Assembly (NCBI GenBank): GCA_021229015.1
Contig: CM037788.1
Coordinates: 45,466,714-45,530,713, forward strand
Source of the DNA: Solen grandis
Taxonomy: Eukaryota; Mollusca; Bivalvia; Adapedonta; Solenidae
Reading direction: 5' to 3'
Length of the DNA: 64,000 nt
Shown: piece by piece, positions 47,501-59,096 of the stretch
Layout: every line of letters begins with the position of its first letter
Position numbering within the stretch: position 1 is the first letter of the stretch
Position numbers and translations under genes: made by a program
The notes under the pieces: model-generated
The model's database searches: none
What the model was told of the DNA's origin: nothing
What the model saw: the letters and a program-made list of their open reading frames with translations, nothing else

Positions 47501-47600
47501 TAAAAAATCATCATCATTTAAACCGGACTTTAGACCCTCAACATTCCACGAGAGAACTGACAAATCATACTTTTCTCGTGCTACCTATCTGGTGCTAGGT
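44523..47600 (-). mobile_element. LINE copy a, defective, crossed by an assembly gap
   Basis: Read on the minus strand from ~47,590: endonuclease start LSVLSWNVEGLKSGLND, then FDFVFCCET and SVIGDLNARCGDRLDY (about 47,130) and DSGVGSYTYMCTQGNSLIDY; a spacer region with KVRNTWFNGDCEKARRDFRE; RT start FQYGFRKNRSTVDGI (about 45,750); motif A start FVDL; then directly LQAIVDRLYDYCKIWGIEVN. The segment with the catalytic ADD is missing, an internal deletion. The C-terminal part has CYGCEVWGF, VYGELGRFPLII and a Cys/His block ending EYHFVLICPF. The 3' end is a TTTTTTA-type repeat at 44,523-44,558. Many stops and frameshifts. Such proteins nick DNA and prime reverse transcription on target. Confidence 0.85.
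46274..46373. other. Assembly gap (100 N)
   Basis: Exactly 100 undetermined bases, the usual placeholder for a scaffold gap of unknown size. It lies in the linker between endonuclease and RT of LINE copy a, so the true distance there is unknown. Confidence 0.98.
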
Positions 47601-47914
47601 GACCCACTGCCCTGTGTATACAAAACATTGTTTATGTAGAGTTTGTCAGTATGCTTCATTGATTTTGTAAAGAATGAGGGAGACCTCTCATTAATTGTTC
47701 TCTAATAAACGTAAATAAGAGCGATTTCGTGGAAACGTAGTTAATTTGTTGATGTTAAACACGTTTTATAAAAATGCTAATTTTCTAAATAGCATTCGTT
47801 GTGATCGTTATAACTTTTAAATTAACAAATCTTGGTCTGACACAGAACTTTTTATTAAAAAATTGCTTACGTTTTTTCTTTGAGATTAATTAATCCTCGT
47901 TAAAGAACACGGTA
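47601..47914. other. Unassigned sequence
   Basis: Sequence upstream of LINE copy a. It may include the element's 5' UTR, but no boundary can be fixed. Confidence 0.35.
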
Positions 47915-48075
47915 ATTATGGTATCGATCGATGACGTCAAAGCACGGTGCTGCAGGCACCGCGCGTGAGTCTGTTATTATGGTATCAATTGATGACGACA
48001 AAGCACGGTGCTGCAGGCACCTCGCGTGAGTCTGTTATTATGGTTTGATTGATGACATCATATCACGTTAGCACG
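47915..48075 (+). repeat. 61 bp tandem array with CRE-like and hairpin motifs
   Basis: Two full 61 bp units (47,915-47,975 and 47,976-48,036) and a partial third. Each starts ATTATGGT. Unit 1 holds TGACGTCA at 47,932-47,939, a perfect CRE palindrome; the second and third units have TGACGACA and TGACATCA. Units 1 and 2 carry GGTGCTGCAGGCACC, an inverted repeat able to form a short hairpin. Confidence 0.85.
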
Positions 48076-48106
48076 TGAATTTCTCCCAAATACCACTAAC
48101 ATCACA

Positions 48107-48190
48107 ACTATTTAGTATTATATGATGATGTTTTAGTGTTATATGATGCTATTTAAATATTATATGATGGTATTTTAGTAATGTATGGTG
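48107..48190 (+). repeat. ~22 bp degenerate tandem repeat
   Basis: Four or five units of the type TTAGTATTATATGATGATGT lie directly after the 61 bp array. Confidence 0.7.
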
Positions 48191-51100
48191 TCATATTAGC
48201 ATTTTTTCGTATTATAATGCTTATTTACCATAACAAGACGATTGTTAGTCCTTTTATCATGGTTATATAGAGTATACGATGCTATGGTCATTTTTATGGT
48301 CATTTTTTATTTTATGATTTCTGTCAATACTGATATGATGGTCGAAGTTATTGTGTGTTCACAAATGGTTACAATTCCGACCCGGCAAGTGCGGGCACGG
48401 TTCCTGATACGCTTTTTAAATGCTGAACTATTTTGTGTGTTTCCCCGTGCAGGGCTTTACAATCATGATGAAAAGGAAACAAAAAAAACAAAAAACAATA
48501 TAAATGATATATATATGTCACGCCTTTTTTTGTAACTGTCTTTAATAATGATTATGACAGATGTCATAATGTTTTCTGATATTTAAAAATTAGTTTTATA
48601 GGTTTTATCTGCGGAGTATTTTATTGTACTAACACACAATCAGGTTTACACGGACCTGTCGTTTTCGTACTTAAACGTTTCCTGCTAGCAATTATAACAT
48701 TTGAATGAGGGAACATAGGTTATATAACAGATTACACCAAACATTGTTCTGTTATTATTATACAATTGTAAATGAAAAAAATCGATTTAATCCTATTGTA
48801 ATCATGGTGAAATCACCATCAGCGAGTACGAAAACAATTAAGAGCGAACGTCAGTTTTACATGCTGGATAAGCAAGAAGTAAGTATACCATTAGAGCAAC
48901 AGATCGAATATTACATAATTTCCCTGCAATGACTGAGAATCACAACAAAAGTCCTTCGGCCCGATTCTTTGACGCTTGCTTCAAAAGTTTTCGTGTATCC
49001 TACTTATATTAATCACTCTCGATTTCTCTGGAGGCCACGTATGTCGTCATTATTGTGAGAGAAAACCGGAGAGTCCTGAGAAAATCCACGTGTCTAGACG
49101 GGTGACCACTCTGCCCTCACACGTACGTGACCAGGAATTGAACTCGGGACGTATTGGGGAGAATCGAAGCGCATTACGACTACCCTATCCATGCACTCAA
49201 AAGATGCATGAACTAATTGCTGGTCTCATGTTTTGGTAAAGTATTTAAAGTGTTCTTTTAGAATGTACCTTCAACAATTTACCATTTGATGGTGGAATCT
49301 GAACAAAGGGGCCGCTGTAATTGAAATAAAAATATATGATCAAACATTTCGTTGGACCAAGCGCGATGAGTAATTGTTTACATATGCTGTCCTCCGATTT
49401 AATCTTTATTATGGACCAAAACGGACATCCACGATTCACTACCTGCCAGAAGCTCAGATATACGTTTGTTGCTGTGTATTTGATTTTTCAGGAAAGTGTT
49501 GGGCAGTTTGCAGCCTGCTGACTTTTTGCATGGCCTTTTCTTATCTGTTAGGAGTCCCATATATTTGACCAATTTCCGAAAAGAAAATTGTATATAACAG
49601 ATTATATCTTAAACACTAAATAGATATTTCAGTCTATCTCCTAATTACAATCGTCAAAATTGTCCGCATTTATCTTGCAATAATTGACTTTTATACACAA
49701 CTAACGGTATGTCAAATGCAGGTTATACGATGAAAGCTATTCGCATGTACATTTGTTTTAAGTGAATAATGCTAAAAATTTAATTATGTGGCATTTATAT
49801 GTGTGTTAAGTACATGTTTTATTTAATGACAGTTTTATTTAATGACAATACATTGAGAATATCTCATTTAGCATACAAATAATTTTCAACATGTCTTTAT
49901 TAGCCGCTCTGATAAATATAAGTGTACGTGTTTCCACAACTGACATTTCTGGAGGAGACATCCACTATGACTATTCAAACCCTAACATGTAATGTAATTT
50001 GGAATTGTTCAGATAATAATTTCTGCTATCAGAGCGCTGAAACCTAAACTACTCTCATTGTTCCCATGCGAGTCCCGGCGGAGACCGGAGACCAGCGGTA
50101 ACAATACTGGGGCACGCGAATCTCACACTGGCATTCAGAACGGCAATATATTGACATTGGTATTCAGAACGGCATCCCCCCGCCTCCGAGAGTTATGTTT
50201 ATGTCGCGAATCATACCCCATATGAAACTTACATTGCATCTTGAATCATCCACAATCATATTTAAAATGGTCGGATAAGTTAGATTCTAGGTGACGACAC
50301 AGTGCCACTGCCTTTCAGGATAATGGGTCACAAAACATATGAGATATGAGAAGTAAAAGAAGAAGTTTTTATAATGCAAGCCAGAAACCGTAAAAATAAA
50401 CTAGTAGATAATAGGTATATAAATTTCAAAAACATAAAACTGCTGCACGGCTCATGATGATGCAATTTATCTTGCATTCCATTGATATATTCTAGTACTA
50501 AAATATGTTTAAAAAGCGTAATGTATAAAACTTCTATATTTCACACCATTTTTTACAGGTAAACCCCTCCTTTAATCTCTTTTTAATGAGTGATTAAAAA
50601 AATAAAATCGTTTATAATAAAATATTCGACACTTTTTTTAATGGGGCGCTAGGAATATTTTAACAGTCAAGACTCGGTATTATAAAGTCGTATATACAAT
50701 TTACCCTTCATCCTTTGATTACAACAAAGCACCTACTTCTCTGACGCGGTACCTTCCTCGCGAAATTTGTGACCTCCTCGGATTTTTGTAATTTTTCGTA
50801 CACATGACCAAGGACGCACGGGCTTTCGCGCCGTAATGTGTTTATGAATATGTTTTTCTTCTAACGACTATCAACATAATGTCGATTTTATCATCAAATC
50901 TGCACATAAATCAAGTCTACACTATTATCAGTTCGATATTTCTACGCAATTGTCTTATATTTTATAACAACTATGCCGATAGAACTATTTTAAAGCAGCT
51001 CGATCACAGATAGTCATTGAATAAGAAATTAATTTTAACTTATAAGTGTTATACCAAACTACAGCCGCATTATCACTAAGTGCAACCATCCATGATCATA

Positions 51101-51219
51101 AAAACATAAGGCGTTTTCGCCATGACATGTTATACCATCACAGACGGTATTGAATCTTTTTTTAGACTGTTAATTCATTCATTTTATGAGCATGCAAATA
51201 CTTCATTGGATAAACTTAC
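48191..51219. other. Mostly unassigned sequence
   Basis: Contains the tRNA-like copy at 49,126 and AT-rich sequence. Around 50,040-50,230 and 50,730-50,840 the composition is less AT-rich, with a direct repeat CATTCAGAACGGCA, but no exon is convincing. Confidence 0.35.
49126..49192 (-). repeat. tRNA-like sequence
   Basis: Reverse complement has an A-box-like GGATAGGGTAGTCGTAATGC and a B-box-like GAGTTCAATTCC at tRNA spacing. Acceptor pairing is poor, so it is probably a SINE head or tRNA pseudogene. Confidence 0.55.
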
Positions 51220-51790
51220 GAAATCGTCACCCTGAACTGGTGAAGACGCCATGTTGCCGAATGTCTCCTTCGGGGATAGATATCGTATTCTATATTTAAC
51301 CGATTTCGGCGAAAACACGCGTTTTCCTGTGCAATGTGACCTACATTCTTCGAGTTTTATTTTTCAGGAAAGACTTTTATAAAATAATCGAGTGGGATTT
51401 TCTGCTTTTTAAATTATATTATTTTAATATCAGATATATCGATTTGGAATATTGGATGAATACTATGGTTTTTTCAAATTATTTGTATTTAAAAAGGGCA
51501 CGGCTTGAACGGGTTTGTATTTGTTCCACTGTGAAATCTATCTTTATTTGTGTATTTTTAATAGAACACTGCTTTCGTTCAACAACCGGCGTACGAACAT
51601 CCAACGAAGTTGGTAGAATAAAATATTAATAGTAGCTCATTAACAGATGGTCACTGACTAATTTGAATACTTAGTATATGCGTGAGTTACGTTTATCAAT
51701 ATCCATCTATAGACGCATGGTCACCCAATGCAATATTCCATGATGATAAAAACAATGGTTGGCAAAAGCGTCACGAACGGTATCGAACCT
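50990..51790. repeat. Diverged direct duplication flanking a putative exon
   Basis: Phrases at about 51,005-51,150 (ACAGATAGTCATTGA, CCATGATCATAAAAACA, ACGGTATTGAATC) recur in order at about 51,643-51,790 (ACAGATGGTCACTGA, CCATGATGATAAAAACA, ACGGTATCGAACC). Spacing is ~640 bp and divergence is considerable. The later copy is cut by LINE copy b. Confidence 0.55.
51220..51252 (-). CDS. Possible first coding exon of a host gene
   Basis: On the minus strand, GGCAACATGGCGTC gives an ATG in strong context at 51,252. It encodes MASSPVQGDDF and runs into a consensus donor TTC|GTAAGT at 51,220. The upstream 60 bases (above 51,252) are less AT-rich and contain TTCGCCGAAATCGG. A short first exon with a perfect donor is typical of animal genes, but I cannot find the next exon at lower coordinates, so this is a hypothesis only. 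Confidence 0.3.
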
Positions 51791-51829
51791 CTGTTACCAT
51801 TTTTATAGAAAATTTATCCATAGAAAAGC

Positions 51830-52450
51830 AAAACGTCATAGCGGCGGTATAGTGATATATGTAAATAATAAAATCAATAGCGGGATCTCAATTGTCAAAA
51901 ACCATTTTGACACTATTATTTGGCTAAAAATTGATAAAGATTTTTTCCTTTTGGATAATGATTTATACCTGTGTGGTTTATATCTTTGGACTGATGAAAC
52001 AACTATAAGTAATGTATACGATACCGATTTGTTTGAGGTATTAAGTGAAGATATATGTCATTTTGAGCAATAGGGAAAATTATCTTAATGGTGACTGGAA
52101 TTGTAGAACAGGCGAGCGATCAGACTTTATTCAGTGCGATGTGTTTAACGACGTCTTAGACGCAGTCGATTACACTCCAGACACCCCCGTGGGTCGGTCC
52201 TTCGCAGATAAGTCATGTAATGCACGTGGTATGAAACTGCTCGAGTTTTGCAAAGCTACCTCATTTCGTATAGCCAATGAGCGGTTAGGTGATATTGAGA
52301 ACACTGGGTCATCCACATACTATAGTCATCAAGCTGTAGCACCATTGATTACTTGTTACTACGCGATATCGATTTCCCTATGATAACAACTTTTCAAGTA
52401 TGTCCTTTCAATGAATTTAGCGACCACGCCCCACTTCTATTTACCATTAA
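51830..52450 (+). pseudogene. LINE b AP-endonuclease domain (partial)
   Basis: Frame 1 gives RHSGGIVIYV, FDTIIWLKIDKDFF and DLYLCGLYLW up to about 52,073. The next frame gives LNGDWNCRTGERSDFIQCDV and FCKATSFRIANERLGD, and after a stop FNEFSDHAPLLFTI. These are the middle and end blocks of an APE-type endonuclease (GDWN and SDH motifs). The N-terminal block is lost to 5' truncation. The domain would nick the target to prime reverse transcription; it is not functional here. Confidence 0.8.
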
Positions 52451-52488
52451 GATCAATGCACGTGATTCTCACGAGCCGGACTTGACTT

Positions 52489-54000
52489 GTGATCAAGAAG
52501 GGAGAAACCTTCTATAAATGGTGCACGGAAAAGATGTCCTCGCTGCGCAGTAATATCATCGGCAACCTAACCGAACGAAATAATTTATTTTTAAATTTTA
52601 ATACTTCGGGAGAAACAGATATAAATAATCTTGTCGACTCTTTTGCAAATGTTATTTATGAAAGCGCTGAGCCTTATTTTAAAAAATCGTTTAACCCAAA
52701 GCGACGTGATGAACACTATGATCACGACAGGTTTGATAATGAATGTTATCAGATTAAAATGTCATATTTAAAAGCGTTAGATGATTTTAACAAGTGTAAA
52801 AGTGTAGAAAATAGATATGTGGTATGTAATAAAAAGAAAGCATTTAAAAATATTGTTAAGAGGAAGAAACATAAATATAAATTGCAAAAATCCAATGAGC
52901 TTACCGACTTACGTAATAAAAAGCCCAAGGATTTTTGGAGATATTTCAAGAGAGATGTTAAGCAAGTATCAAATAATATTGACATAGAGAGTTTTAAAAA
53001 ATATTTCACAAACTTATTCAATGACATACAAAGTACCACGGATGAAGAAGTTGAGGGTTTTTCCAATAATTCTGATTTATATGTAAATAATCCTTCTTTT
53101 GAATGCTTAAATTCTCCTATAACACCAGAGGAAGTGCGAGTCGCAGTAAATGGATTAAAGCGAAATAAAGCCGCATGTCATGTAGACAATATTTTAAATG
53201 ATTTCTTGATAGACACATTAGAAATTATTCTTGGTCATTTAACAGATCTTTTCAATATTGTTTTCTCATCCGGATGCTTCCCCCTAGCTTGGTCTCATGG
53301 ATTCATTGTTCCAATACATAAAAAGGGTGATCCACACAACGTTAACAATTATAGAGGCATAACACGTTTAAGTAATCTTGGAAAATTATTTACGAGCATC
53401 CTCACAAAAAAAAGTTGAATCATGGGTTGAAGATAATGATATTATATCCGATGCTCAATTTGGTTTCCGCAAAGGCTTAAGTACAGTTGATGCAATCTTT
53501 AGTCTTAAAAATATTATTGATTGTGGCCTTACATCTAATAAAAGATTGTACTGTGCTTTTATAGACCTAAGTAAAGCCTTTGACTCAGTCTATAGAAATG
53601 CTCTGTGGTTCAAAGTTTTTAAAATGGGATTAAACGGCAAAATTTTGAAAACGTTTAAATCTATGTATTCTGTTGTTAAGTCGTGTGTAAAACAACGCAA
53701 TTCTGTTTCAGATTTTTTTGATATATCTATCGGCCTTAGGCAGGGTCAAAATAATTCCCCGATATTATTCTCATTATTTTTAGATGACCTTGAACTATAC
53801 CTGCAAGACAGAGTAAACTGTGGCATAGATATGTATGACTTATCTCTTATTATTCTATTATATGCTGATGATATGGTTATTTTTGGCAATTCCGTGGAAA
53901 ACTTACAAAGCAGCATCAACCGATTACATGAGTACTGTCAAACTTGGGGGTAAAATGTAAATGTAGAAAAAACAAAAATCATGGTATTCCGAAAAAAAAA
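52489..54000 (+). pseudogene. LINE b reverse transcriptase
   Basis: A 310-codon open stretch holds the linker (FDNECYQIKMSYLKALDDFN, then KPKDFWRYFKRDV) and the first RT blocks (WSHGFIVPIHKKGDPHNVNN, YRGITRLSNLGKLF). A frameshift near 53,400 leads to AQFGFRKGLSTVDAIFSL, motif A AFIDLSKAFDSV, GLRQGQNNSPILFSLF and motif C LLYADDMVIFG with the catalytic YADD at 53,861-53,872. A stop follows WG at 53,951, where related copies read through. The catalytic residues are all present, so the inactivation is by frameshift and stop. Confidence 0.88.
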
Positions 54001-54302
54001 AGGAAAAATAAGATCAGAAGAAATATGGTTTTATAATAATCAAATGCTGGAGGTGGTTGATAATTTCAATTATCTAGGTGTGATTTTTAATTATACCGGC
54101 TCTTTTGTTTTAAATAATAACTTCATAGTTGGAAAAGACTGAAAGGCTATGAATATATTAGTGAAAAATATTAATAAATACGGGGTAAATCCAAAGATTT
54201 CTCTTCAACTTTTTGACGCATTTGTTGGTTCTATCCTGAATTATGCTTGTCCTGTTTTGGGCTTTACTAAATCAAAAGAATTAGAAAATATCAATTTAAA
54301 TT

Positions 54303-55075
54303 TTGCAAGTTAATTCTCGGTGTAAAACAAAGTGCTTGTACTGTGCAGTGTATGGCGAATTAGGTCGGTACCCATTATACATAAACCGTTTTGTACACAT
54401 TATTAAATACTGGTTTAAATTAAAACATTCTAAAAATATTAACCTTTTAAAACTCTATCATAAACTAGAAGAAGACAGCAATAATGGTGTAAAAAACTGG
54501 GTATATAATGTAAGATGCTTACTTGAGCAGCATAGGTTTGGTGAAATTTGGTTTCATTCAGATAGTTTAACAAAAAATCATTTATATCTATATTTAAGCA
54601 GCGTTTAATTGAAAACTTTATACAGAAATAGCGGTCTGACATTAATAACAGTCCTGTTCTCAGTATACTATATTCTAATTTGCATAATACTTATGATTTT
54701 TCAAACTATCTGAATGTTTTAATTTGTAAGAGCAACAGAAAATTTATTATTAAACTTCGAATCTCTGCTAATGATTTAAGAATTGAAACTGGTAGATATG
54801 GAAATAATAGAATACCTCGAAATGAAAGACTGTGTTTACTTTGTAATTCTTTAGAAATTGAAGATGAATATCATTTTGTTCTAAAATGTAGTTTTCTTTC
54901 TGATATACAAACTAAATATATTAACAAGTATTATTATAAAAAGCCAAGTATGTATAAACTTATTGAATTATTATATTGCAATGTAAAATCAATACTTATT
55001 AATGTCTGTAGATTTCTTAAGTATGCAAGTGAAAGACGTAAACAAGCATTATTACAATTCAACACAAATGTTTAG
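54303..55075 (+). pseudogene. LINE b C-terminal domain with Cys/His motif
   Basis: Two frames give VYGELGRYPLYINRFVHIIK, then after a shift LRISANDLRIETGRYGNNRI and CLLCNSLEIEDEYHFVLKC. The last is a C-X2-C-X11-H-X4-C arrangement, which I take as a nucleic-acid-binding zinc motif characteristic of this LINE group. Related sequences occur in copies a, c and d. Confidence 0.75.
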
Positions 55076-55329
55076 ATATGATATACATATTTGTTCACTT
55101 ATTTGTTAGTTTAACTATTCTCCGCATTTTATTATTGGGTTCTATGTTACAAATAATTCATCCCGCATATAAATATTATTCCAATGCACGTAAGGCTACC
55201 TTTAAATAATCAATTTACACATTCTCCATATATAATTTTGCTGACTTTCTTATTTATTCATTTGTACATTTTTGTGATTCTATTAATTCACTTTTTGTTT
55301 TGCCTTGTTTTATGTGACCATGTATATAA

Positions 55330-58316
55330 TGTTTGCAACGAATTGTATTTTAGACGAGATGCTGTATGGATAAGTCAAAAAAAAATTCTGTTCTGTTCTG
55401 TAATCTATTGGAGTTATGTAAACGAGACAAGCTATTCATAGTGAATGGTCCTCTTGAGTCAACATTCTGTTTATAGAGGTAGGCCTGTTGCCAGTTTAGT
55501 TGATTACTTGTTAACTGACCACAAGAACTTTTCTACCATCAATCACATGCGGGTGCTCGGCATCGAAGAATTTTCTGACCATTGTCCTGTTGAATTCCCT
55601 TTCGATATTAACAGTTATTCATTAAATGTTCTCCATAATGTAAATGACAGAGACAGGTTGACATGGACAAGTCACAGTGAAATATTCTTGCAGTCAGTTA
55701 ATAACTCACTAGATATCTTTGATACTGTCATTAATCAACTAACTTATAATGAGATACAGCTTAATGAATGCATTGATATATTATCACAGCGTATCCATGA
55801 TATATCATTTACTTGTTTTGGTAAGAAATCGCATATTAACAGAAATAATAATACATTCAGAAAACATGCTTCCAAATGGTTTGACAATGCATTTGCAAAA
55901 GGACTTTTATAATGCAAAACGTACATTTCAAAATAATCAACGAATGAAAATAAAATCTTGTTTTTAGATATGAAATCAAAATATCATAATTAAAGTTAAA
56001 AGAAATGCTAAATATAAATTCTCTTGTGAAGAAAAACGTCTGTTCACTGATATGTGCAAGTATACTCCTAGACAATACTGGAAGTACATTTAGTAATTCA
56101 GGAAAAAAGGAGACACACAAAATATTGACCTTGATTCGCTTTTTAACCATTTCTCAGCAGCAAATAGTGTTATATAAAAAATCAACATTTTCATCTAACA
56201 ATTACGAATATACATCCAGAAGTGGACCATTGATTTTTATACTATAGATTGCCCATTTACCGTCGAGGATATTAGCAAAATAATTTCTAGTCTTAAGCGG
56301 AATAAAAGCACTGATATTGATTATAATGTAGTTGATTTTTTCATCGATGCAAAGGATTTATTAGCTCCTCGTTTACATGCACTCTTTAATCCTATTTACG
56401 ATAAGGGTGTCCAGAGAAGTGGTTAAAAGGCTTTTCCGACGCTCAGTTTGGTTTTCGTGATGGTCGCTCTACAACCGACGCTTTGTCTATACTACACTGA
56501 ATTGTACAGAAAGTTTTGACGAAGAAACTTAAGGTAAATTATGGTGTGTATTTACTGATTATGAACGTGCCTTTGACACCGTTATTCATGACGCACCATG
56601 GTATAAGCTGATAAACACAGGCGTTAGTTGGTTGTAAAATAATCATCATGTTAAAATCTATGTATCACAATATAATGTTTTGTGTCAAATTATCACGTAG
56701 TAGTACAATGTCTGATTATTTTGACGTTCGCTTGGTTTGAAACAGGGAGATCTGCTTTCTTCGATTCTATTTTTACCATTTATAAATGATATAAATTCTT
56801 CTCTTGATATGAATGCTTTGACAAATAGAGATATCGAGCTTCTGTCTATACACTTACTTTTATTTGCCGATGATATGTGTTATTCACCACTGATCTTTAA
56901 GCCTCCAAGCCCAATTAAATAATATTTATGATTACTCATGTAAATGGGGTCTAAAAATAAATGTAAAAAAGACTAAACTGCAGTTTTGAAAAAAGAAAAC
57001 AACATTGCGATATTTTTATTCATAATGATCGGATGGAGAGAGTTGACGAATTCTCATACCTTGGTACTAAATTTAATTACACTGATTCTATGACTCAAGC
57101 TATTAAGTCACTCTAAGCTCAGGCCCTTAAAGCTTACCACAATATTCTTTACCTGTTTGATAGAGTCAATTTCGATATTAAAACTAAACTTAAAATTTTC
57201 GACAAAATGGTTGTTCCTATTCCTCTGTATAATTTTGAGGTATTGGTTTTGTACAATTGCAAAGAAATTGATAAATTGCAAATTCGTTTCTGTAAATCCC
57301 TTCTTGGTGTCAAAAACAAACAAATACAGATGCAGTATATGGTAAACTAGGTCGTCTCACTCTACGTATATTAGCAAAAGAAAGATCTCTTAAGTTTTTG
57401 TTAAAGGTCTTGATTAATGTTCATTCACCATTATATACCATATATCTTGAACAATGTAATCTAAATGTTTCTTGGTTGGCATCAAAAATTAACTCTATTG
57501 TTGACCATTTAGGAGATTCACACATACGTCTATTTCATCAACCATTTCATATAAATCATACACTCGTTTTGATGAAAAACACGCTGAGAGATAAATTTGA
57601 ACAGAATTGGTACTCAAGAGTAATTAATAGTCCAAAATTGTTTTATTGTTCTAAGTTTAAATCTGATTTGAATTTGAAAATGACTTTAGGTACGTTTCAA
57701 ATGAAACACTGAGAAAACAATTAACCCGCTTTAGAATTAGTTCTAATGATTTAGAAACTGAGACAGGAAAGTAAAACAGAATAAATCGAAACTGAATTTC
57801 ATTTTCTTTTATGCTGTCCGTTGTATCGGAATTTAAGAACTCCGTTTCTATGCAATATTAGATGACCCACACTGCAAAAATTTAAAAGTTTTATGTCTTC
57901 AAAAATAAGAGAGTAATTTTAAGTCTAACAAAATATATTCATAGTGCTTTTCAACTCAGTAATGAAACCCTTGTACATACGACAACGACTTTTCTGTTTC
58001 TGTTGATATCTGATATTATGTTGATATCTGATATTATGTTGATATCTGGTATTATGTTCATATCTGGTATTATGTTCATACTGGTTTTATGTTCATATCT
58101 GGTATTATGTTCATATCTGATATTATGATATACTTTGTTTCATCTAGCTAGTTGACCTCATAAAATAAAACATTTATTGTGTAATTTACAATATTGTTTA
58201 TTTAACCCAATGATATAAATAATTGCATTTATATTATTTGTCATGTTTGTAATGTTTGAATGTATTTGACCAAAGGCAATGTATTGCTGACTTATGCCAA
58301 TAAACTTTGAATTAAC
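55330..58316 (+). mobile_element. LINE copy c, heavily decayed
   Basis: Starts inside an endonuclease domain (MDKSKKNSVL, then LLELCKRDKLFIVNG, ASLVDYLLTDHKNFSTINHM and EEFSDHCPVEF), continues through KHASKWFDNAF, RT blocks SDAQFGFRDGRSTTDAL and MKQGDLLSSILFLPF, and motif C LLLFADDMCYS (FADD at 56,863-56,874). The C-terminal part has VYGKLGRLTLRI at about 57,335. Several deletions (for example about 56,420 between the linker and the FGFR block), stops and frameshifts. The 3' end carries GCCAATAAACTTTGAATTAA, a polyadenylation-like signal with the TTGAA-type tail usual for such LINEs. Confidence 0.82.
58001..58133 (+). repeat. 18 bp tandem repeat in LINE c 3' UTR
   Basis: About seven units of TTGATATCTGATATTATG with TTCATATCTGGTATTATG variants. 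One unit has a 1 bp deletion. Two variant types are arranged in blocks, suggesting stepwise amplification. Confidence 0.9.
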
Positions 58317-59096
58317 TTTCAAATTTTTTGTGCCCGGGACAAAAGCTCCTATAGAAACGATTAATACTATCTCACAATCTTGATTTCAGAGAGGATATAC
58401 ATGTATTATTAATCGCTCACTATATAGTAATTATTCCAAAGCTGACAATACCGCCTGCTTAATAATTATGCTTAATGTTTGAAATATTACCAGCAGGTTG
58501 ATAATATCTACATTGTCGCATTCTATGTTATCAGATACTGTTAGGGTAATGTGATTTAATTCAAAGCGAATTGATTCACAATTCATTTTTGACGCAATCT
58601 AGTAGGCACTCGTTTTAATGTCTGATAGTTCATATATTATATTTACGACTTTATCAATAAATCATTGTCAATCAGATGAAAATAATATATGGTGGATCTA
58701 GAAATAGGAATCAGTCCAAACAATCGTCGATTAATCAGCTGGTCTTTCTGACTGATCAATGATTAATTTGTGACTTAAATACTGATACTTGAAGACTTTA
58801 TATTATATATAGATTGAACTAAGAATTAAAGGTTTGTGTTATTATTTGTACTGTTTGATAATTTTCACAATTTACAAATCAAAACATTAAGATAACAATG
58901 TAAATCAAAACGCAGTCAGTGACAGACGGTGATTTATACAATCAGAAATAAACTTACAGTTACGTTGCTAAAAAAACAACAACAAAAAACAATACTCTGT
59001 ATAGAATCATAAGATGAAAAATTCTTTGACGAATTAGAAATCATCGTCGTCGATCAATCAGCAAGGAATTCGTCAACGATTCGTAGATTAATCAGT
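58317..59096. other. Unassigned AT-rich sequence
   Basis: No gene seen. Several GATTAATCAG/CGATCAATCAG-like words recur, but no clear repeat unit. Confidence 0.4.

Larger units (their letters stand above)
51800..55330 (+). mobile_element. LINE copy b, 5'-truncated and frameshifted
   Basis: The most complete LINE here. It begins inside the endonuclease (HSGGIVIYVNNKINS), keeps GDWNCRTGERSDF, a further block to about 52,380 and EFSDHAPLLF, then the linker, RT and C-terminal domain. Frame changes occur near 52,060, 53,400, 54,300 and 54,640, with stops near 52,383 and 53,951. It ends in AT-rich 3' sequence into which copy c appears to run at about 55,330; the junction is approximate. Confidence 0.85.
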
